Part shown: piece after piece, positions 26,905-35,996 of the stretch
Layout: the number at the start of each line of letters is the position of its first letter
Position numbering within the stretch: the stretch's first letter is position 1
NCBI RefSeq assembly: GCF_026183895.1
Contig: NZ_JAPFQI010000011.1
Span: 1-64,000, forward strand
DNA from: Sabulicella glaciei
Lineage (GTDB): Bacteria > Pseudomonadota > Alphaproteobacteria > Acetobacterales > Acetobacteraceae
Direction: 5' to 3'
DNA length: 64,000 nucleotides
Notes under the pieces: generated by a model
The model's input: the letters and a program-made list of their open reading frames with translations, nothing else
Told to the model about the DNA's origin: nothing
Database searches by the model: none
Program-made: the position numbers and the translations under genes

Positions 26905-27855
26905 TCAGGCGCGGCGCAGCGCGGCGCGGATGCTGTCCAGCAGGTTGTCCATCGCCGCCTGGAAGGCGGGGCCGTCGGCATAGCCATCCGCCTCGCCGGC
27001 CCGTTCCAGGAAGCGCTGCCAGATCGGGGTGGCGATGGCCTGCTTCATGCGGTCATGGTGGAAGGCCGTGATCTCCGGCGTCAATCCAGGCGGGCCGACC
27101 CAGCCCTTCATGTTCTCCGCCACGACGTTCCAGCCCAGCTCGCGCAGCGTCGGCGCGTCGGGATAGGCAGGCAGGCGCTCGGGCGAGGCGACGGCAAGGA
27201 CGCGCAGCTCCCCGCCATCCACGAGGCCGCGCATCTCCTCCGGCGCCGCCACGGACACGTCCACCTGCCCGGCCACGACGGCCTGCAAGGACGGCCCGCC
27301 GCCGGTGAAGGGAACGTGCAGCATCTCCACCCCCGCCGCGCGGCCCAGCAGCAGGAAGATGGAGTGCGACAGCGTCCCCACCCCGGCCGAGGCGTGGGAA
27401 ACGGCATCGGGCCGCGCCTTTGCCGCCTCGATCACCTGCCGCATGTCGGTGAACCGGCCGCCGCGCGCCTTGGTGACGATGAACTGCCCGTGCCGCGTCA
27501 GGCGGATGATGGGGGTGAAGCCGGTTTTGGGGTCATAGGGCACGTCGCGATGCGCGGGGACGGAGGTGCTTTCTGAGCCGCCGGCCAGCAGCATCGTGTG
27601 GCCGTCCGGCGCGGCGCGCGACACCTGCTCGGCGGCCAGGGCGCCGCCCGCGCCGGGCCGGTTCACCACCACGAGGGGCACGGGATAGAGCGGCGCGGCG
27701 GCCTCGGCGATCGTGCGGGCGATCACGTCCGAGCCGCCGCCCGGCGCGAAGCCGGCGACGAGCTGGATGGGGCGCGTGGGCGCCCAGCCGGGCTGGGCGC
27801 GGCCAAGGGCGGGCAGGGCAAGGGTCAGCAGCGCCGCGCGGCGGGCGATGAGCAT
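26905..27855 (-). CDS. Bug/TctC-family binding protein (copy 4)
   Basis: Periplasmic TctC-type receptor. Seen: signal peptide MLIARRAALLTLALPALGRAQ, then WAPTRPIQLVAGFAPGGGSD, DGHTMLLAGGSES (about 83-95) and LHVPFTGGGPSLQAVVAGQ (about 178-196). 316 aa. First gene of a likely two-gene operon with the hydroxyacid dehydrogenase, 11 bp apart, which makes a hydroxycarboxylate ligand plausible. No TctA/TctB adjacent. The 238-bp gap on its upstream side contains repeat copy B. Confidence 0.92.
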   Translation of the reverse strand: MLIARRAALLTLALPALGRAQPGWAPTRPIQLVAGFAPGGGSDVIARTIAEAAAPLYPVPLVVVNRPGAGGALAAEQVSRAAPDGHTMLLAGGSESTSVPAHRDVPYDPKTGFTPIIRLTRHGQFIVTKARGGRFTDMRQVIEAAKARPDAVSHASAGVGTLSHSIFLLLGRAAGVEMLHVPFTGGGPSLQAVVAGQVDVSVAAPEEMRGLVDGGELRVLAVASPERLPAYPDAPTLRELGWNVVAENMKGWVGPPGLTPEITAFHHDRMKQAIATPIWQRFLERAGEADGYADGPAFQAAMDNLLDSIRAALRRA

Positions 27856-27951
27856 GGACGTGGCCTCCGGTGTTTTGCCGGAAGCCTAGCCGTGGAGCGG
27901 CGCGCCACGCCAGCGCAGGCGACAGGAGCAGAACGTGACCGCATCAAAGGA

Positions 27952-28073
27952 GCATCCGGCCGCAACGCGGCCGGCGCGCCCAGGCGGACCGTGCAATCAG
28001 TGCAACCGAAGCGGCGCGAAAGCCAAGCCGGCGCCCGGCGTAGCGGCGGCCAAAGGCCGCCGCGTTGAGGGCA
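27952..28073 (-). repeat. Intergenic three-hairpin repeat element, copy B
   Basis: Read on the minus strand it starts TGCCCTCAACGCGG about 20 bp after the hbd stop. Hairpin 1 is GCGGCGGCC-TTT-GGCCGCCGC, followed by CTACGCCGGGCGCCGG, CTTGGCTTTCGCGCCGC, and hairpin 3 CCGGCCGC-GTT-GCGGCCGG (perfect). It is shorter than A and C because the loop of the middle hairpin is missing. Same orientation as the upstream gene hbd, as with the other two copies. Confidence 0.8.
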
Positions 28074-28093
28074 CATAAAACCCTTAGCCGCTT

Positions 28094-29014
28094 TCAGCGG
28101 CTCGGGACAGGCGGGTCCTGCGAGTAGTCGTAGAAGCCCTTGCCGGTCTTGCGGCCGTACCACCCGGCCTCGACATACTTCACCAGCAGCGGGCAGGGCC
28201 GGTACTTCGAGTCCGACAGCCCGTCATACAGCACCTGCATGATGCTCAGGCAGGTATCCAGCCCGATGAAGTCGGCCAGTTCCAGCGGCCCCATCGGATG
28301 GTTCGCGCCCAGCTTCATCGCGGTGTCGATGGAGCGGATGTCGCCCACGCCCTCATAGAGGGCATAGACGGCCTCGTTGATCATCGGCACCAGGATGCGG
28401 TTGACGATGAAGGCCGGGAAGTCCTCGGCCACCGCCGTCTGTTTGCCCAGCTTCTTCGCCAGCGCGTCCACCGCGCGGAAGGTCGGCTCGTCCGTGGCAA
28501 TACCGCGGATGATCTCCACCAGCTTCATGACCGGAACCGGATTCATGAAGTGCATCCCGATGAACTTCTCGGGACGGTCGGTGGAAGCGCCGAGCCGCGT
28601 GATGGAGATGCTGCTGGTGTTGGAAGCCACCATCGCCGTGGGCTTGAGGTGCGGGCAGAGCGCCTTGAACACCTCGCGCTTGACCGCTTCCTTCTCGGTC
28701 GCGGCCTCGACCACGAAATCCGTCTCGCCGAACGAGGCGTAGTCCGTGGAGGTGGTGATGCGGCCCAGCGCCGCGTCGCGATCCTCCGCCGTGATCAGCC
28801 TGCGGCCGATCTGGCGTTCCATGTTCTTCGCGATGGTGCCGAGCGCCTTGTCCAACGCGGCGGGGTTGATGTCCACCATGGCGACCGGCAGCCCGGCCAG
28901 CGCCGCGACATGCGCGATGCCGTTGCCCATCTGCCCGGCGCCGATGATGCCCAGCGAGGCGATCTCCGGCACCTCGACCACGGAATCGGGGAGGGTGGCG
29001 ACGCGGATCGTCAT
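28094..29014 (-). CDS. 3-hydroxybutyryl-CoA dehydrogenase
   Basis: NAD-dependent oxidation of 3-hydroxyacyl-CoA to the 3-keto form (or reverse in butyrate/PHB metabolism). Seen: Rossmann motif [21 protein letters not shown] (split at about 21-41), catalytic histidine in [17 protein letters not shown] (about 155-171), [18 protein letters not shown] (about 204-221), and C-terminal [14 protein letters not shown]. 306 aa; about 20 residues longer at the N-terminus than typical Hbd. Downstream of etfB-etfA on the same strand with 46 bp between, so probably part of one acyl-CoA oxidation operon. Confidence 0.93.
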   Translation of the reverse strand: MTIRVATLPDSVVEVPEIASLGIIGAGQMGNGIAHVAALAGLPVAMVDINPAALDKALGTIAKNMERQIGRRLITAEDRDAALGRITTSTDYASFGETDFVVEAATEKEAVKREVFKALCPHLKPTAMVASNTSSISITRLGASTDRPEKFIGMHFMNPVPVMKLVEIIRGIATDEPTFRAVDALAKKLGKQTAVAEDFPAFIVNRILVPMINEAVYALYEGVGDIRSIDTAMKLGANHPMGPLELADFIGLDTCLSIMQVLYDGLSDSKYRPCPLLVKYVEAGWYGRKTGKGFYDYSQDPPVPSR

Positions 29015-29060
29015 GCGGTTTCTCCCTGGCGCGCAGCCGCCACGCCAACCCTACGCGCCA

Positions 29061-29993
29061 TCACTTGGCGAGTTCCGCCTCGAGTTCCGGCAGCACCTTG
29101 AACAGGTCGCCCACCAGGCCGTAATCGGCCACCTGGAAGATCGGCGCCTCCTCGTCCTTGTTGATGGCGACGATCACCTTGCTGTCCTTCATGCCGGCGA
29201 GGTGCTGGATGGCGCCGGAGATGCCGATGGCGATGTACAGGTCGGGCGCCACGATCTTGCCGGTCTGGCCCACCTGGTGGTCATTCGGCGCGTAGCCCGC
29301 ATCCACCGCCGCGCGCGAGGCGCCGACCGCGGCGCCGAGCTTGTCGGCCACCTTCTCGATGAGGTGGAAGTTCTCGGCCGAGCCCATGGCGCGGCCGCCG
29401 GAGACCACGATGCGCGCCGCCGTCAGCTCCGGCCGCTCGCTCTTGCTCACCTCAGCGCCTACGAAGGAGGACTTCGCCTCGCCCGCCACGGCCGCGACGT
29501 TCTCGACCGGGGCGGAGCCGCCCGTGGCCGCCACCGGGTCGAAGGAGGCGGCGCGCACGGTCAGCACCTTCTTCGGGTCGGCGGACTTCACCGTGGCGAG
29601 GGCGTTGCCGGCATAGATGGGCCGCACGAAGGTGTCGGCATCCACCACGCCCGAGATGTCGGAGATGGGCTGCACGTCCAGCAGCGCGGCGACGCGCGGC
29701 ATCACGTTCTTGCCCGCCGCCGAGGCGGGGGCCACGAGGTGCGAGTAGTTTGGCGCCAGCGACACCAGCAGCGCCGCCACCGGCTCGGCCAGGCGATGCG
29801 CGAGCGCGGCGTCCTCGGCCAGCAGCACCTTGGCGACGGAGGGGAGGGCGGCGGCGGATTGGGCGACGGCGGCAGCGCCCTCGCCCAGCACCAACACGTG
29901 CACCTCGCCCAGCTTCGCGGCGGCCGCGACGGCGGAGCGCGTGGGCTGGGAAACGGCCGACCCGTCGTGGTCGGCGAGCAGCAGGACCGCCAT
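29061..29993 (-). CDS. etfA: Electron transfer flavoprotein alpha subunit
   Basis: FAD-bearing subunit of ETF, which carries electrons from acyl-CoA and other dehydrogenases to ETF:ubiquinone oxidoreductase. Seen: the N-terminal half with [11 protein letters not shown], and the C-terminal FAD domain with [19 protein letters not shown] (about 197-215), [19 protein letters not shown] (about 252-270) and [19 protein letters not shown] (about 286-304). 310 aa, normal. Two bases after etfB, so translationally coupled. Confidence 0.96.
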   Translation of the reverse strand: MAVLLLADHDGSAVSQPTRSAVAAAAKLGEVHVLVLGEGAAAVAQSAAALPSVAKVLLAEDAALAHRLAEPVAALLVSLAPNYSHLVAPASAAGKNVMPRVAALLDVQPISDISGVVDADTFVRPIYAGNALATVKSADPKKVLTVRAASFDPVAATGGSAPVENVAAVAGEAKSSFVGAEVSKSERPELTAARIVVSGGRAMGSAENFHLIEKVADKLGAAVGASRAAVDAGYAPNDHQVGQTGKIVAPDLYIAIGISGAIQHLAGMKDSKVIVAINKDEEAPIFQVADYGLVGDLFKVLPELEAELAK

Positions 29994-29995
29994 GG

Positions 29996-30745
29996 TCAGA
30001 TCACCTTCGCTTCGTTGCGGAGCTTCTCGACCAGCTCCTGGACACTGCCGACCTTGGCGCCGGCCTGGCGCTTCGCCGGCTCCTCCACGCGCAGCACGGA
30101 CAGGCGCGGCGTCGGATCCACGCCGAGATCGGCGGGCTTCACCGTCTCGATCGGCTTCTTGCGCGCCTTCATGATGTTGGGCAGCGAGGCGTAGCGCGGC
30201 TCGTTCAACCGGAGGTCGGCCGTAACCACCGCCGGCAGGGCGAGCTTCACGGTCTCGAGCCCGCCATCCACCTCGCGCGTCACCGTCGCTTCCTGGCCGG
30301 CGATCTCGACCTTGGAGGCGAAGGTGCCCTGGGGCCAGCCGAGCAGCGCCGCCAGCATCTGGCCGGTGGCGTTCATGTCGTCGTCGATGGCCTGCTTGCC
30401 CATCACCACCAGGGTGGGGCCTTCCTTCTCGACCAGGGCCTTCAGGATCTTGGCGACCGCGATCGGCTCCAGCACGCCGTCATGCTCGACCAGGATGCCG
30501 CGATCGGCGCCCATGGCCAGCGCGGTGCGGATCTGCTCCTGCGCAGCCTGCGGCCCGGCGGAGACGGCGATGATCTCCGTCGCCGCGCCCTTTTCCTTGA
30601 GGCGCACGGCTTCTTCCACCGCGATCTCATCGAAGGGGTTCATGGACATCTTCACGTTCGCCGTCTCGACGCCCGTGTTGTCGGCCTTGACCCGGACCTT
30701 GACGTTGTAGTCGACCACCCGCTTGACGGGGACGAGAAGCTTCAT
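29996..30745 (-). CDS. etfB: Electron transfer flavoprotein beta subunit
   Basis: AMP-binding partner of EtfA. Seen: [39 protein letters not shown] (about 36-54), [24 protein letters not shown] split over about 61-84, and the recognition-loop region [11 protein letters not shown] (about 205-215). 249 aa, standard. First gene of etfB-etfA-hbd. The 68 bp upstream separates it from the DUF808 gene on the same strand, so shared transcription is possible. Confidence 0.96.
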   Translation of the reverse strand: MKLLVPVKRVVDYNVKVRVKADNTGVETANVKMSMNPFDEIAVEEAVRLKEKGAATEIIAVSAGPQAAQEQIRTALAMGADRGILVEHDGVLEPIAVAKILKALVEKEGPTLVVMGKQAIDDDMNATGQMLAALLGWPQGTFASKVEIAGQEATVTREVDGGLETVKLALPAVVTADLRLNEPRYASLPNIMKARKKPIETVKPADLGVDPTPRLSVLRVEEPAKRQAGAKVGSVQELVEKLRNEAKVI

Positions 30746-30813
30746 GGGGCCGTTCCGCCTTTTTGCTGCGCTGCCGCGAGATTGTGCGGCCGGACCCTAG
30801 ACTTCGCCCCCTT

Positions 30814-31794
30814 TCAGGGCAAGGGCCGCCCGACCGAAGCGTCGGCCGGCGCGTGCCGGCGGGGCAGGAGGCGCAGCACCCCGATCACCACTGCCCCCAC
30901 GAGAAGCCCCACCACGGCGGAGCCGGCGGCATGGACCAGCCACTCCGCCACGGGGCCCCCGGCGGGCAGCATCCCCGCCAGCGCCACGCCCCAGTCATGC
31001 AGCAGGTGCGAGGGCGCACCGATCCCGTATTCCTCCAGCCCATGGAGGATGATGCCGCCGCCCACCCAGATCATCGCCGCCGTGCCCACCCAGCCCAGCA
31101 GGCGCAGGAGCTTGGGCATGGCCCCGGCGATGGCGCAGCCGAGGCGCCGTCCCGCCGCGCTGGCGCCGGGACGCGTCGCGAGGTGCAGGCCGAAATCATC
31201 GGCCTTCACGATCAGCGCCACCGCGCCATAGACCGCGACGGTGATGCCGACCCCGACCACGGCCAGCACCGCCGCCTGGGTCCAGAAGCCCGAGGGCGGG
31301 ATGGCGGCCAGGGTGATGGCCATGATCTCGGCGGACAGGATGAAGTCGGTGCGGACCGCGTCCGACACCTTGCGGTCCTCGAAGGCGGCGACCTCGCCCG
31401 GCGCCACGGGCACCGCCTCGGCCTTGGCCTCGGCGTGGGGGAACAGCGCCTCGTGCAGCTTCTCCGCCCCTTCGAAGCTCAGATAGGCGCCGCCCAGCAT
31501 CAGCAGCGGCGTGATGGCCCAAGGCGCGAAAAAGGACAGGGCCAGGGCGGCGGGCAGCAGGATCAACAGCTTGTTGCGCAGCGAGCCGAGGGCGATGCGC
31601 CAGATCACCGGCAATTCCCGTGCCGGGGAGAAGCCCGTGACGTAGCGCGGGGTGACGGCGGCGTCGTCGATCACCACGCCGGCCGCCTTGGCCCCCGCCT
31701 TGCCGGCCATGGCGGCCACGTCGTCCACCGAGGCGGCGGCCGCCTTGGCCAGCGTCGCGACATCGTCCAGCAGGGCGAGCAATCCGGTGGCCAT
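30814..31794 (-). CDS. DUF808-family inner-membrane protein (YedI-like)
   Basis: Uncharacterised membrane protein family. Seen: the hallmark N-terminus GLLALLDDVATLAKAAAASVDDVAAMAGKA in two pieces (about 4-33), VVIDDAAVTPRYVTGFSPARELP (about 40-62), then about six hydrophobic helices between 65 and the C-terminus. 326 aa, as in the family. No function is established. Lies 57 bp downstream of ptsI on the same strand; the gap holds an imperfect 10-bp inverted repeat (about 31818-31848) that may separate the transcripts. Confidence 0.88.
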   Translation of the reverse strand: MATGLLALLDDVATLAKAAAASVDDVAAMAGKAGAKAAGVVIDDAAVTPRYVTGFSPARELPVIWRIALGSLRNKLLILLPAALALSFFAPWAITPLLMLGGAYLSFEGAEKLHEALFPHAEAKAEAVPVAPGEVAAFEDRKVSDAVRTDFILSAEIMAITLAAIPPSGFWTQAAVLAVVGVGITVAVYGAVALIVKADDFGLHLATRPGASAAGRRLGCAIAGAMPKLLRLLGWVGTAAMIWVGGGIILHGLEEYGIGAPSHLLHDWGVALAGMLPAGGPVAEWLVHAAGSAVVGLLVGAVVIGVLRLLPRRHAPADASVGRPLP

Positions 31795-31851
31795 GCGCCT
31801 TTCTCCTCGACCATCCCGAACCGTGCAGGATCGGAATGGTTGGGTGGCGAA

Positions 31852-33693
31852 TCAGTCCCTGCCGAAACCGCCCACCAGCTCGGCGATGCGCGCCGGGTCG
31901 CTCTGCTCCATCACGCGCCGGGCGAAGCGCGCGCAATCGTCGATGTCCAGCCCGCGCACCGCCTGCTTCACCCGCGGGATGGCGGAGGCGTTCATGGACA
32001 GCGCCCGGATGCCGAGGCCGAGCAGCAGCGGCACCAAGGATGGGTTGCCCGCCATCTCGCCGCAGACGGAGCACGGCATGCGCAGCCGCAGCGCCGCCTC
32101 CGTGGCGAACTGCACCAGCCGCAGCACCGCCGGGTGCAGCGGGTCATAGAGATGGGCGACATCCGCCTCCGCCCGGTCCACCGCGAGGGTGTACATGGCG
32201 AGGTCGTTGGTGCCGATGGCGAAGAAATCCGCCTCCAGCGCGATGGCGTCGGCGGCGAGGGCCGCGCCCGGCGTCTCGATCATGGCGCCCAGCGGCGGCA
32301 GCTTCTCCGGCAGGGCCTCGCCCCGGCGGCGGAGGCGCTTCGCCACGCGCTCATAGATGTCGCGGGCCGCCGCCACCTCGCTCGGCACGGTGACCATGGG
32401 CAGCAGGATGCGGACCTTGCCCATCGCGGAGACGCGGAGGATGGCGGCGAACTGCTCCTCCAACAGCTCCGGGCGCTTCAGCAGCAGGCGGATGCCGCGC
32501 AGCCCCAGCGCCGGGTTCGTCCCGGTGGAAACGGGCACGCCCTGGGCCAGTGCCTCCATGTCCTTCTCGCCGCCCCAGTCGAGCACGCGGATGGTGACGC
32601 AGTGCCCCGCCATGGCCTCCACGACCGAGCGGTAGGCCGCGACCTGGGCGTCCTCGTCCGGCAGGTCCTCGCGGTTCATGAACAGGAACTCGGTCCGCAG
32701 GAGGCCGATCCCCTCTGCCCCGGCCTGGTGGATCAGCGGCAGCTCGGCCGGGATCTCCAGATTGGCCTGGAGTTCGACCCTCTCGCCATCCGTGGTTTCG
32801 GCGGGAAGGGATCGCAGGCGGCCCAGGCGGGATTTCTCGCGCGCCTGGGCGGAAAGGCCCTCCTTCGCGGTGGCGAGGGAGTCCGTGTTCGGGTGGAGAA
32901 GAATGAAGCCGGCGCGCCCGTCGAGCACGGCCGCGTCGCCGCGCCGCGCCGCCTCGGTCAGGCCGTGGCAGCCCAGCACGGCGGGGATGCCCAGGGCGCG
33001 CAGCATGATGGCGGTGTGCCCGTCCGCGCCGCCCTCCTCCGTCGCCACACCGACGACGCGCCCCGGCTCCAGCAGCGCGGCATCGGCGGGGGTCAGCTCG
33101 TCCGTGACGAGGATGGCGCCCGACGGCACCTCCTTCAGGGAGCGGAAGGGCGTGGCGGTGAGGTTGCGGACCAAGCGGCGCGCGATCTCCCGCACCTCGT
33201 AGGCGCGGCGGGTCAGCCCCTGCTTGTCGTCGTCCTTGGCGGCGAGGATGGTGGCGGCGATCGCCTCCGCCTCGTCCGACACGGCCGTCTCGGCGGCCAG
33301 GAGTTCCTCGCCGATGCGGCGGCGCGCGTTCCGCAGCAGCCGCGAATTGCCGAGCATGAGGATGTAGGCGTCGAGCAGCGGCTCCAGCTCTTCCTTCGCC
33401 TCCTCGGGCAGCACGGAAAGCCGGGTCTTCAGCTTGCCGACCTGCTTGCGGGAAAAGGCGGCAGCCTCGTTCAGCCGCAGGCGCTCGCTTTCCACCTCGC
33501 CCTCGGCGACCGAGCGGCGCGGCGCCTCGGCCGGCGCCTCGGTGAGGTCGTAGACGGGGGCGATGGCAATGCCAGGCGAGACGGCGATGCCATGAAAACG
33601 GCGCTCCGCCGGCGCCTTGAGGCCGCGGCCCTTGCGCGGGGACTCGCCCCGGGAGTCGGCCTTGGTGAGGGTTTCCGCCTTCTCAGTCTTCAT
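31852..33693 (-). CDS. ptsI: PTS enzyme I (phosphoenolpyruvate-protein phosphotransferase)
   Basis: First kinase of the PTS relay: takes phosphate from PEP and passes it to HPr. Seen: a charged N-terminal extension (about 1-32), the domain opening GIAVSPGIAIAPVY, the phosphorylated histidine in GGADGHTAIMLRALGIPAVLG (split, about 222-242), metal/PEP residues in GIGLLRTEFLFMN (about 332-344), and CSVCGEMAGNP (about 545). No GAF domain, so it is EI rather than EI-Ntr (PtsP). 613 aa. ATG lies inside the 3' end of the HPr gene (11-bp overlap). Last gene of hprK-rapZ-EIIA-HPr-ptsI. Confidence 0.95.
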   Translation of the reverse strand: MKTEKAETLTKADSRGESPRKGRGLKAPAERRFHGIAVSPGIAIAPVYDLTEAPAEAPRRSVAEGEVESERLRLNEAAAFSRKQVGKLKTRLSVLPEEAKEELEPLLDAYILMLGNSRLLRNARRRIGEELLAAETAVSDEAEAIAATILAAKDDDKQGLTRRAYEVREIARRLVRNLTATPFRSLKEVPSGAILVTDELTPADAALLEPGRVVGVATEEGGADGHTAIMLRALGIPAVLGCHGLTEAARRGDAAVLDGRAGFILLHPNTDSLATAKEGLSAQAREKSRLGRLRSLPAETTDGERVELQANLEIPAELPLIHQAGAEGIGLLRTEFLFMNREDLPDEDAQVAAYRSVVEAMAGHCVTIRVLDWGGEKDMEALAQGVPVSTGTNPALGLRGIRLLLKRPELLEEQFAAILRVSAMGKVRILLPMVTVPSEVAAARDIYERVAKRLRRRGEALPEKLPPLGAMIETPGAALAADAIALEADFFAIGTNDLAMYTLAVDRAEADVAHLYDPLHPAVLRLVQFATEAALRLRMPCSVCGEMAGNPSLVPLLLGLGIRALSMNASAIPRVKQAVRGLDIDDCARFARRVMEQSDPARIAELVGGFGRD

Positions 33694-34051
33694 GGAAGCC
33701 GGCTTCCACCAGCCCGGCCACCGCTTCCAGCGCTTCCTTCGCGTCCCAGCCTTCGGCCTCGATCACGATCTCGCTCCCCTTGCCGGCACCCAGCATCATC
33801 AGCCCCATGATGGAGCAGGCCGGCACGGTTTGTCCCCCCCTCGAGACGTTCATGCAGGCGGAATATCGCTCCGCCAGCGCCACCAGCTTGGCGGCGGCGC
33901 GGGCATGGAGGCCGCGCGCGTTCACGATGGGCACGGCGCGGCGCAGGACGAGGCCGCCGCCCTCGCCGCAGCTGATGCAGGAAGACGATTCCGCCTGAGG
34001 CAGCGAAACGGGGGTGGAGGGGCTGTCCTCCTCGCCGGGCCACTCGTTCAC
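33683..34051 (-). CDS. PTS phosphocarrier protein HPr with N-terminal extension
   Basis: Small phosphocarrier between EI and EIIA, and target of HPr kinase. Seen: the HPr fold with active histidine in VNARGLHARAAAKLVAL and the regulatory serine region VPACSIMGLMMLGAGKG. The coupled GTG start at 34051, which overlaps the EIIA stop (GTGA), gives 122 aa. HPr is normally 85-90, so about 33 extra residues precede the fold, including SSSCISCGEGGG with a CxxC. I find no better internal start, so the extension appears real. Function of the extension unknown. Confidence 0.9.
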   Translation of the reverse strand: MNEWPGEEDSPSTPVSLPQAESSSCISCGEGGGLVLRRAVPIVNARGLHARAAAKLVALAERYSACMNVSRGGQTVPACSIMGLMMLGAGKGSEIVIEAEGWDAKEALEAVAGLVEAGFHED

Positions 34052-34497
34052 GACGCGCCGTTCCCAGAAATGCGGGCCGGCAGCGGCGCCATGTCGGCGG
34101 CGCCGTTCGGCAGCTCGCAGGCGGCGGCGAGGTATTTGCGCCCGGCGCGCGCAGCGTGCTCCACCGCCTCCATCAGCGGCTCCGACCCGCGGATCTTCGC
34201 CAGCTTGACCAGCAGGGGCAGGTTCACCCCCGCAATCACCTCCACCTTGCGGTGGTCGGCCAGCGACAGGGCGAGGTTGGAAGGGGTGCCGCCGAGGATG
34301 TCGGTCAGGATGACGACGCCGTCGCCCTGATCCACCTCGGCGATGCGGCCGCGGATGTCGGCGCGCCGCCCCTCCATGTCGTCCTCGGGGCCGATGCACA
34401 CCGTCGCCACCCCTTCCTGCGGGCCGACCACGTGCTCCATGGCGTGGCGCAGTTCAAGCGCCAGCCGCCCATGGGTCACCAGGACCAGGCCAATCAT
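34048..34497 (-). CDS. PTS EIIA component, mannose family
   Basis: Soluble EIIA-Man-like domain that accepts phosphate from HPr. Seen: MIGLVLVTHGRLALELRHA with the active histidine at about residue 9, and the conserved DGVVILTDILGGTPSNLAL (about 58-76). 149 aa, one domain only: no EIIB fused and no EIIC/EIID in the window. In alphaproteobacteria such orphan EIIA proteins act in regulation rather than transport (family knowledge). ATGA overlap with rapZ upstream and GTGA overlap with HPr downstream. Confidence 0.93.
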   Translation of the reverse strand: MIGLVLVTHGRLALELRHAMEHVVGPQEGVATVCIGPEDDMEGRRADIRGRIAEVDQGDGVVILTDILGGTPSNLALSLADHRKVEVIAGVNLPLLVKLAKIRGSEPLMEAVEHAARAGRKYLAAACELPNGAADMAPLPARISGNGAS

Positions 34498-35468
34498 GAA
34501 GGCATTGCTCGTGAATGGGACATGGAAGGGTTTGTCGGGGCCTCCTGGCCCTGGGAGTCGGACGGAGTGGGGGCCGCAGGTTCGGCCGGGGCGTGGATAT
34601 GGGGCACCGGGTCCAATTCCCGATGCGCGGAATCCGCGCGCCAGCCCCGCCGGCGGAGGTGATCGGCCAAAGCCTCGGTCAGGAAGACAGAACGATGACG
34701 CCCCCCCGTACAGCCGAGGGCGATGGTCAGATATTTCTTCCCCTCCGCCACATAGCGCGGCAGCAGGGGGTCGAGGAAGCCTGTTAGGCGTTCCCAGAAG
34801 CCGGGGAAATCCGGGTCGGCACGTACGTAGTCCCCCACCGCCGGGTCCAGGCCGGTCAGCGGCCGCAGCAGTGGCTCGTAATGCGGGTTCTGGAGGAAGC
34901 GCAGGTCGAAGACGAGGTCCGCCTCGCGCGGGAGGCCGCGCGGAAAGGAAAAGGACTGCACGAGAACCGAAAGCCCCGGCGTCCCTTCCGGCCGGAACCG
35001 CGCCTCGATGATCTGGCGCAGCCGGAAGATCGGCAGGCCCGACGTGTCCACCACGAGGTCGGCCGCGTCGCGCAGCGGGGCCAGCAGCGCCGCCTCGCGC
35101 GCGATGCCGTCCTGCACGCGGCTGCCTAGGGGGCCGCCCGGCGCCAGGGGGTGGCGGCGCCGCGTTTCCGTGAAGCGGCGCAGCAGCACCGCATCCTCCG
35201 CCGTGGCGAAGACCAGCGAGACGGCGAGGCCGGGCCGGGCGCGCAGCCGCTCCAGCACCGCCAGCGCCTCGCCCGGCTCGAAGCCGCGGGTGCGGGTGTC
35301 GATGCCGGCGGCCAGCGGGTTGGCCCCGTCCTCCACCAGCCCTTCCAGGATGGAAAGGGGCGGGTTGTCCACCGTCTCGAAGCCCAGGTCTTCCAGCACG
35401 CGGAGGATGGTGGCGCGGCCGGCGCCGGAAAGCCCGGTCACCAGCACGAAGGGACGGGGCGCGGTCAC
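34494..35468 (-). CDS. rapZ: RapZ/YvcJ-family nucleotide-binding protein
   Basis: RapZ-type protein; in enterics it delivers a small RNA to RNase E, in other bacteria the role is less clear. Seen: N-terminal P-loop region reading VTGLSGAGRATILRVLEDLG, where the usual GKS/GKT is GRA; LVVDTSGLPIF (about 135-145); LVFDLRFLQNPHYEPLLRP (about 183-201); and the C-terminal signature ALGCTGGRHRSVFLTEALA (about 260-278). 324 aa, with a 30-residue proline/serine tail. GTG start overlaps the hprK stop. The altered P-loop suggests weakened ATP hydrolysis. Confidence 0.92.
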   Translation of the reverse strand: MTAPRPFVLVTGLSGAGRATILRVLEDLGFETVDNPPLSILEGLVEDGANPLAAGIDTRTRGFEPGEALAVLERLRARPGLAVSLVFATAEDAVLLRRFTETRRRHPLAPGGPLGSRVQDGIAREAALLAPLRDAADLVVDTSGLPIFRLRQIIEARFRPEGTPGLSVLVQSFSFPRGLPREADLVFDLRFLQNPHYEPLLRPLTGLDPAVGDYVRADPDFPGFWERLTGFLDPLLPRYVAEGKKYLTIALGCTGGRHRSVFLTEALADHLRRRGWRADSAHRELDPVPHIHAPAEPAAPTPSDSQGQEAPTNPSMSHSRAMPS

Positions 35469-35911
35469 GCCGCCAGCGCCCCCGCGACCATGCCGAGGCG
35501 CCCGCGCGCGACATCCAGCGCGGCGCGCAGCCGCGCGGGGGCCGAGGCGGCACGCCCGTCCAGAGCGACGAGGGGCAGCCGCACCCCGTCCGCCTCCCAG
35601 GTTTCCGGGCTGGGCAGGCGGGGGATCGCCTCCTCCGGCTGGAGTCGCGCCACGAGGTGCAGCGGCGCCTCCGCCCAGGCGAGGCCGGACACGAGGCCGA
35701 GCCCGCGCAGCTCCAGCATTCCCGCCAGGGCAGGGGGCGGCGCGGCCAGCAGCGCGTCGCCCGAGCGGCGCAGCGCCACCTGGTCATCGGCCACGAGGCG
35801 CCAGCCGCCTTCGAGCAGGCGCAGGACAAGATCGGATTTTCCGCTTCCAGGCGGGGCGAGGAGCAAGATCCCTTCCCCGTCCAGAGCGACGGCGCTTCCG
35901 TGCAAAGTCAT
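35465..35911 (-). CDS. hprK: HPr kinase/phosphorylase, short alphaproteobacterial form
   Basis: Phosphorylates HPr on its regulatory serine. Seen: MTLHGSAVALDGEGILLLAPPGSGKSDL with an intact P-loop (about 16-26), RLVADDQVALRR (about 38-49) and the family signature LELRGLGLVSG (about 66-76). At 148 aa it has only the C-terminal kinase domain and lacks the N-terminal domain of Bacillus HprK, as in other alphaproteobacteria. I start at ATG 35911 because the longer open frame upstream runs antisense into the dehydratase. First gene of the PTS operon; no ChvG/ChvI pair precedes it. Confidence 0.93.
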   Translation of the reverse strand: MTLHGSAVALDGEGILLLAPPGSGKSDLVLRLLEGGWRLVADDQVALRRSGDALLAAPPPALAGMLELRGLGLVSGLAWAEAPLHLVARLQPEEAIPRLPSPETWEADGVRLPLVALDGRAASAPARLRAALDVARGRLGMVAGALAA

Positions 35912-35996
35912 TCCGAATGTCCAGAAGTTTGGACTGTCCCGAATATGGCAGGATTGGGGCTTGCGCGGAAGGGACCGGCGGTTGCACCCGGTGGGC

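Noticed and set aside
25820-28073. Repeat copies A and B on opposite strands flanking the hydroxyacid dehydrogenase and Bug copy 4, considered as a composite mobile element
   Set aside because: The third copy at 57 kb flanks nothing comparable, there is no transposase, no target duplication, and each copy is tied to a gene end. Dispersed intergenic repeats explain it better.
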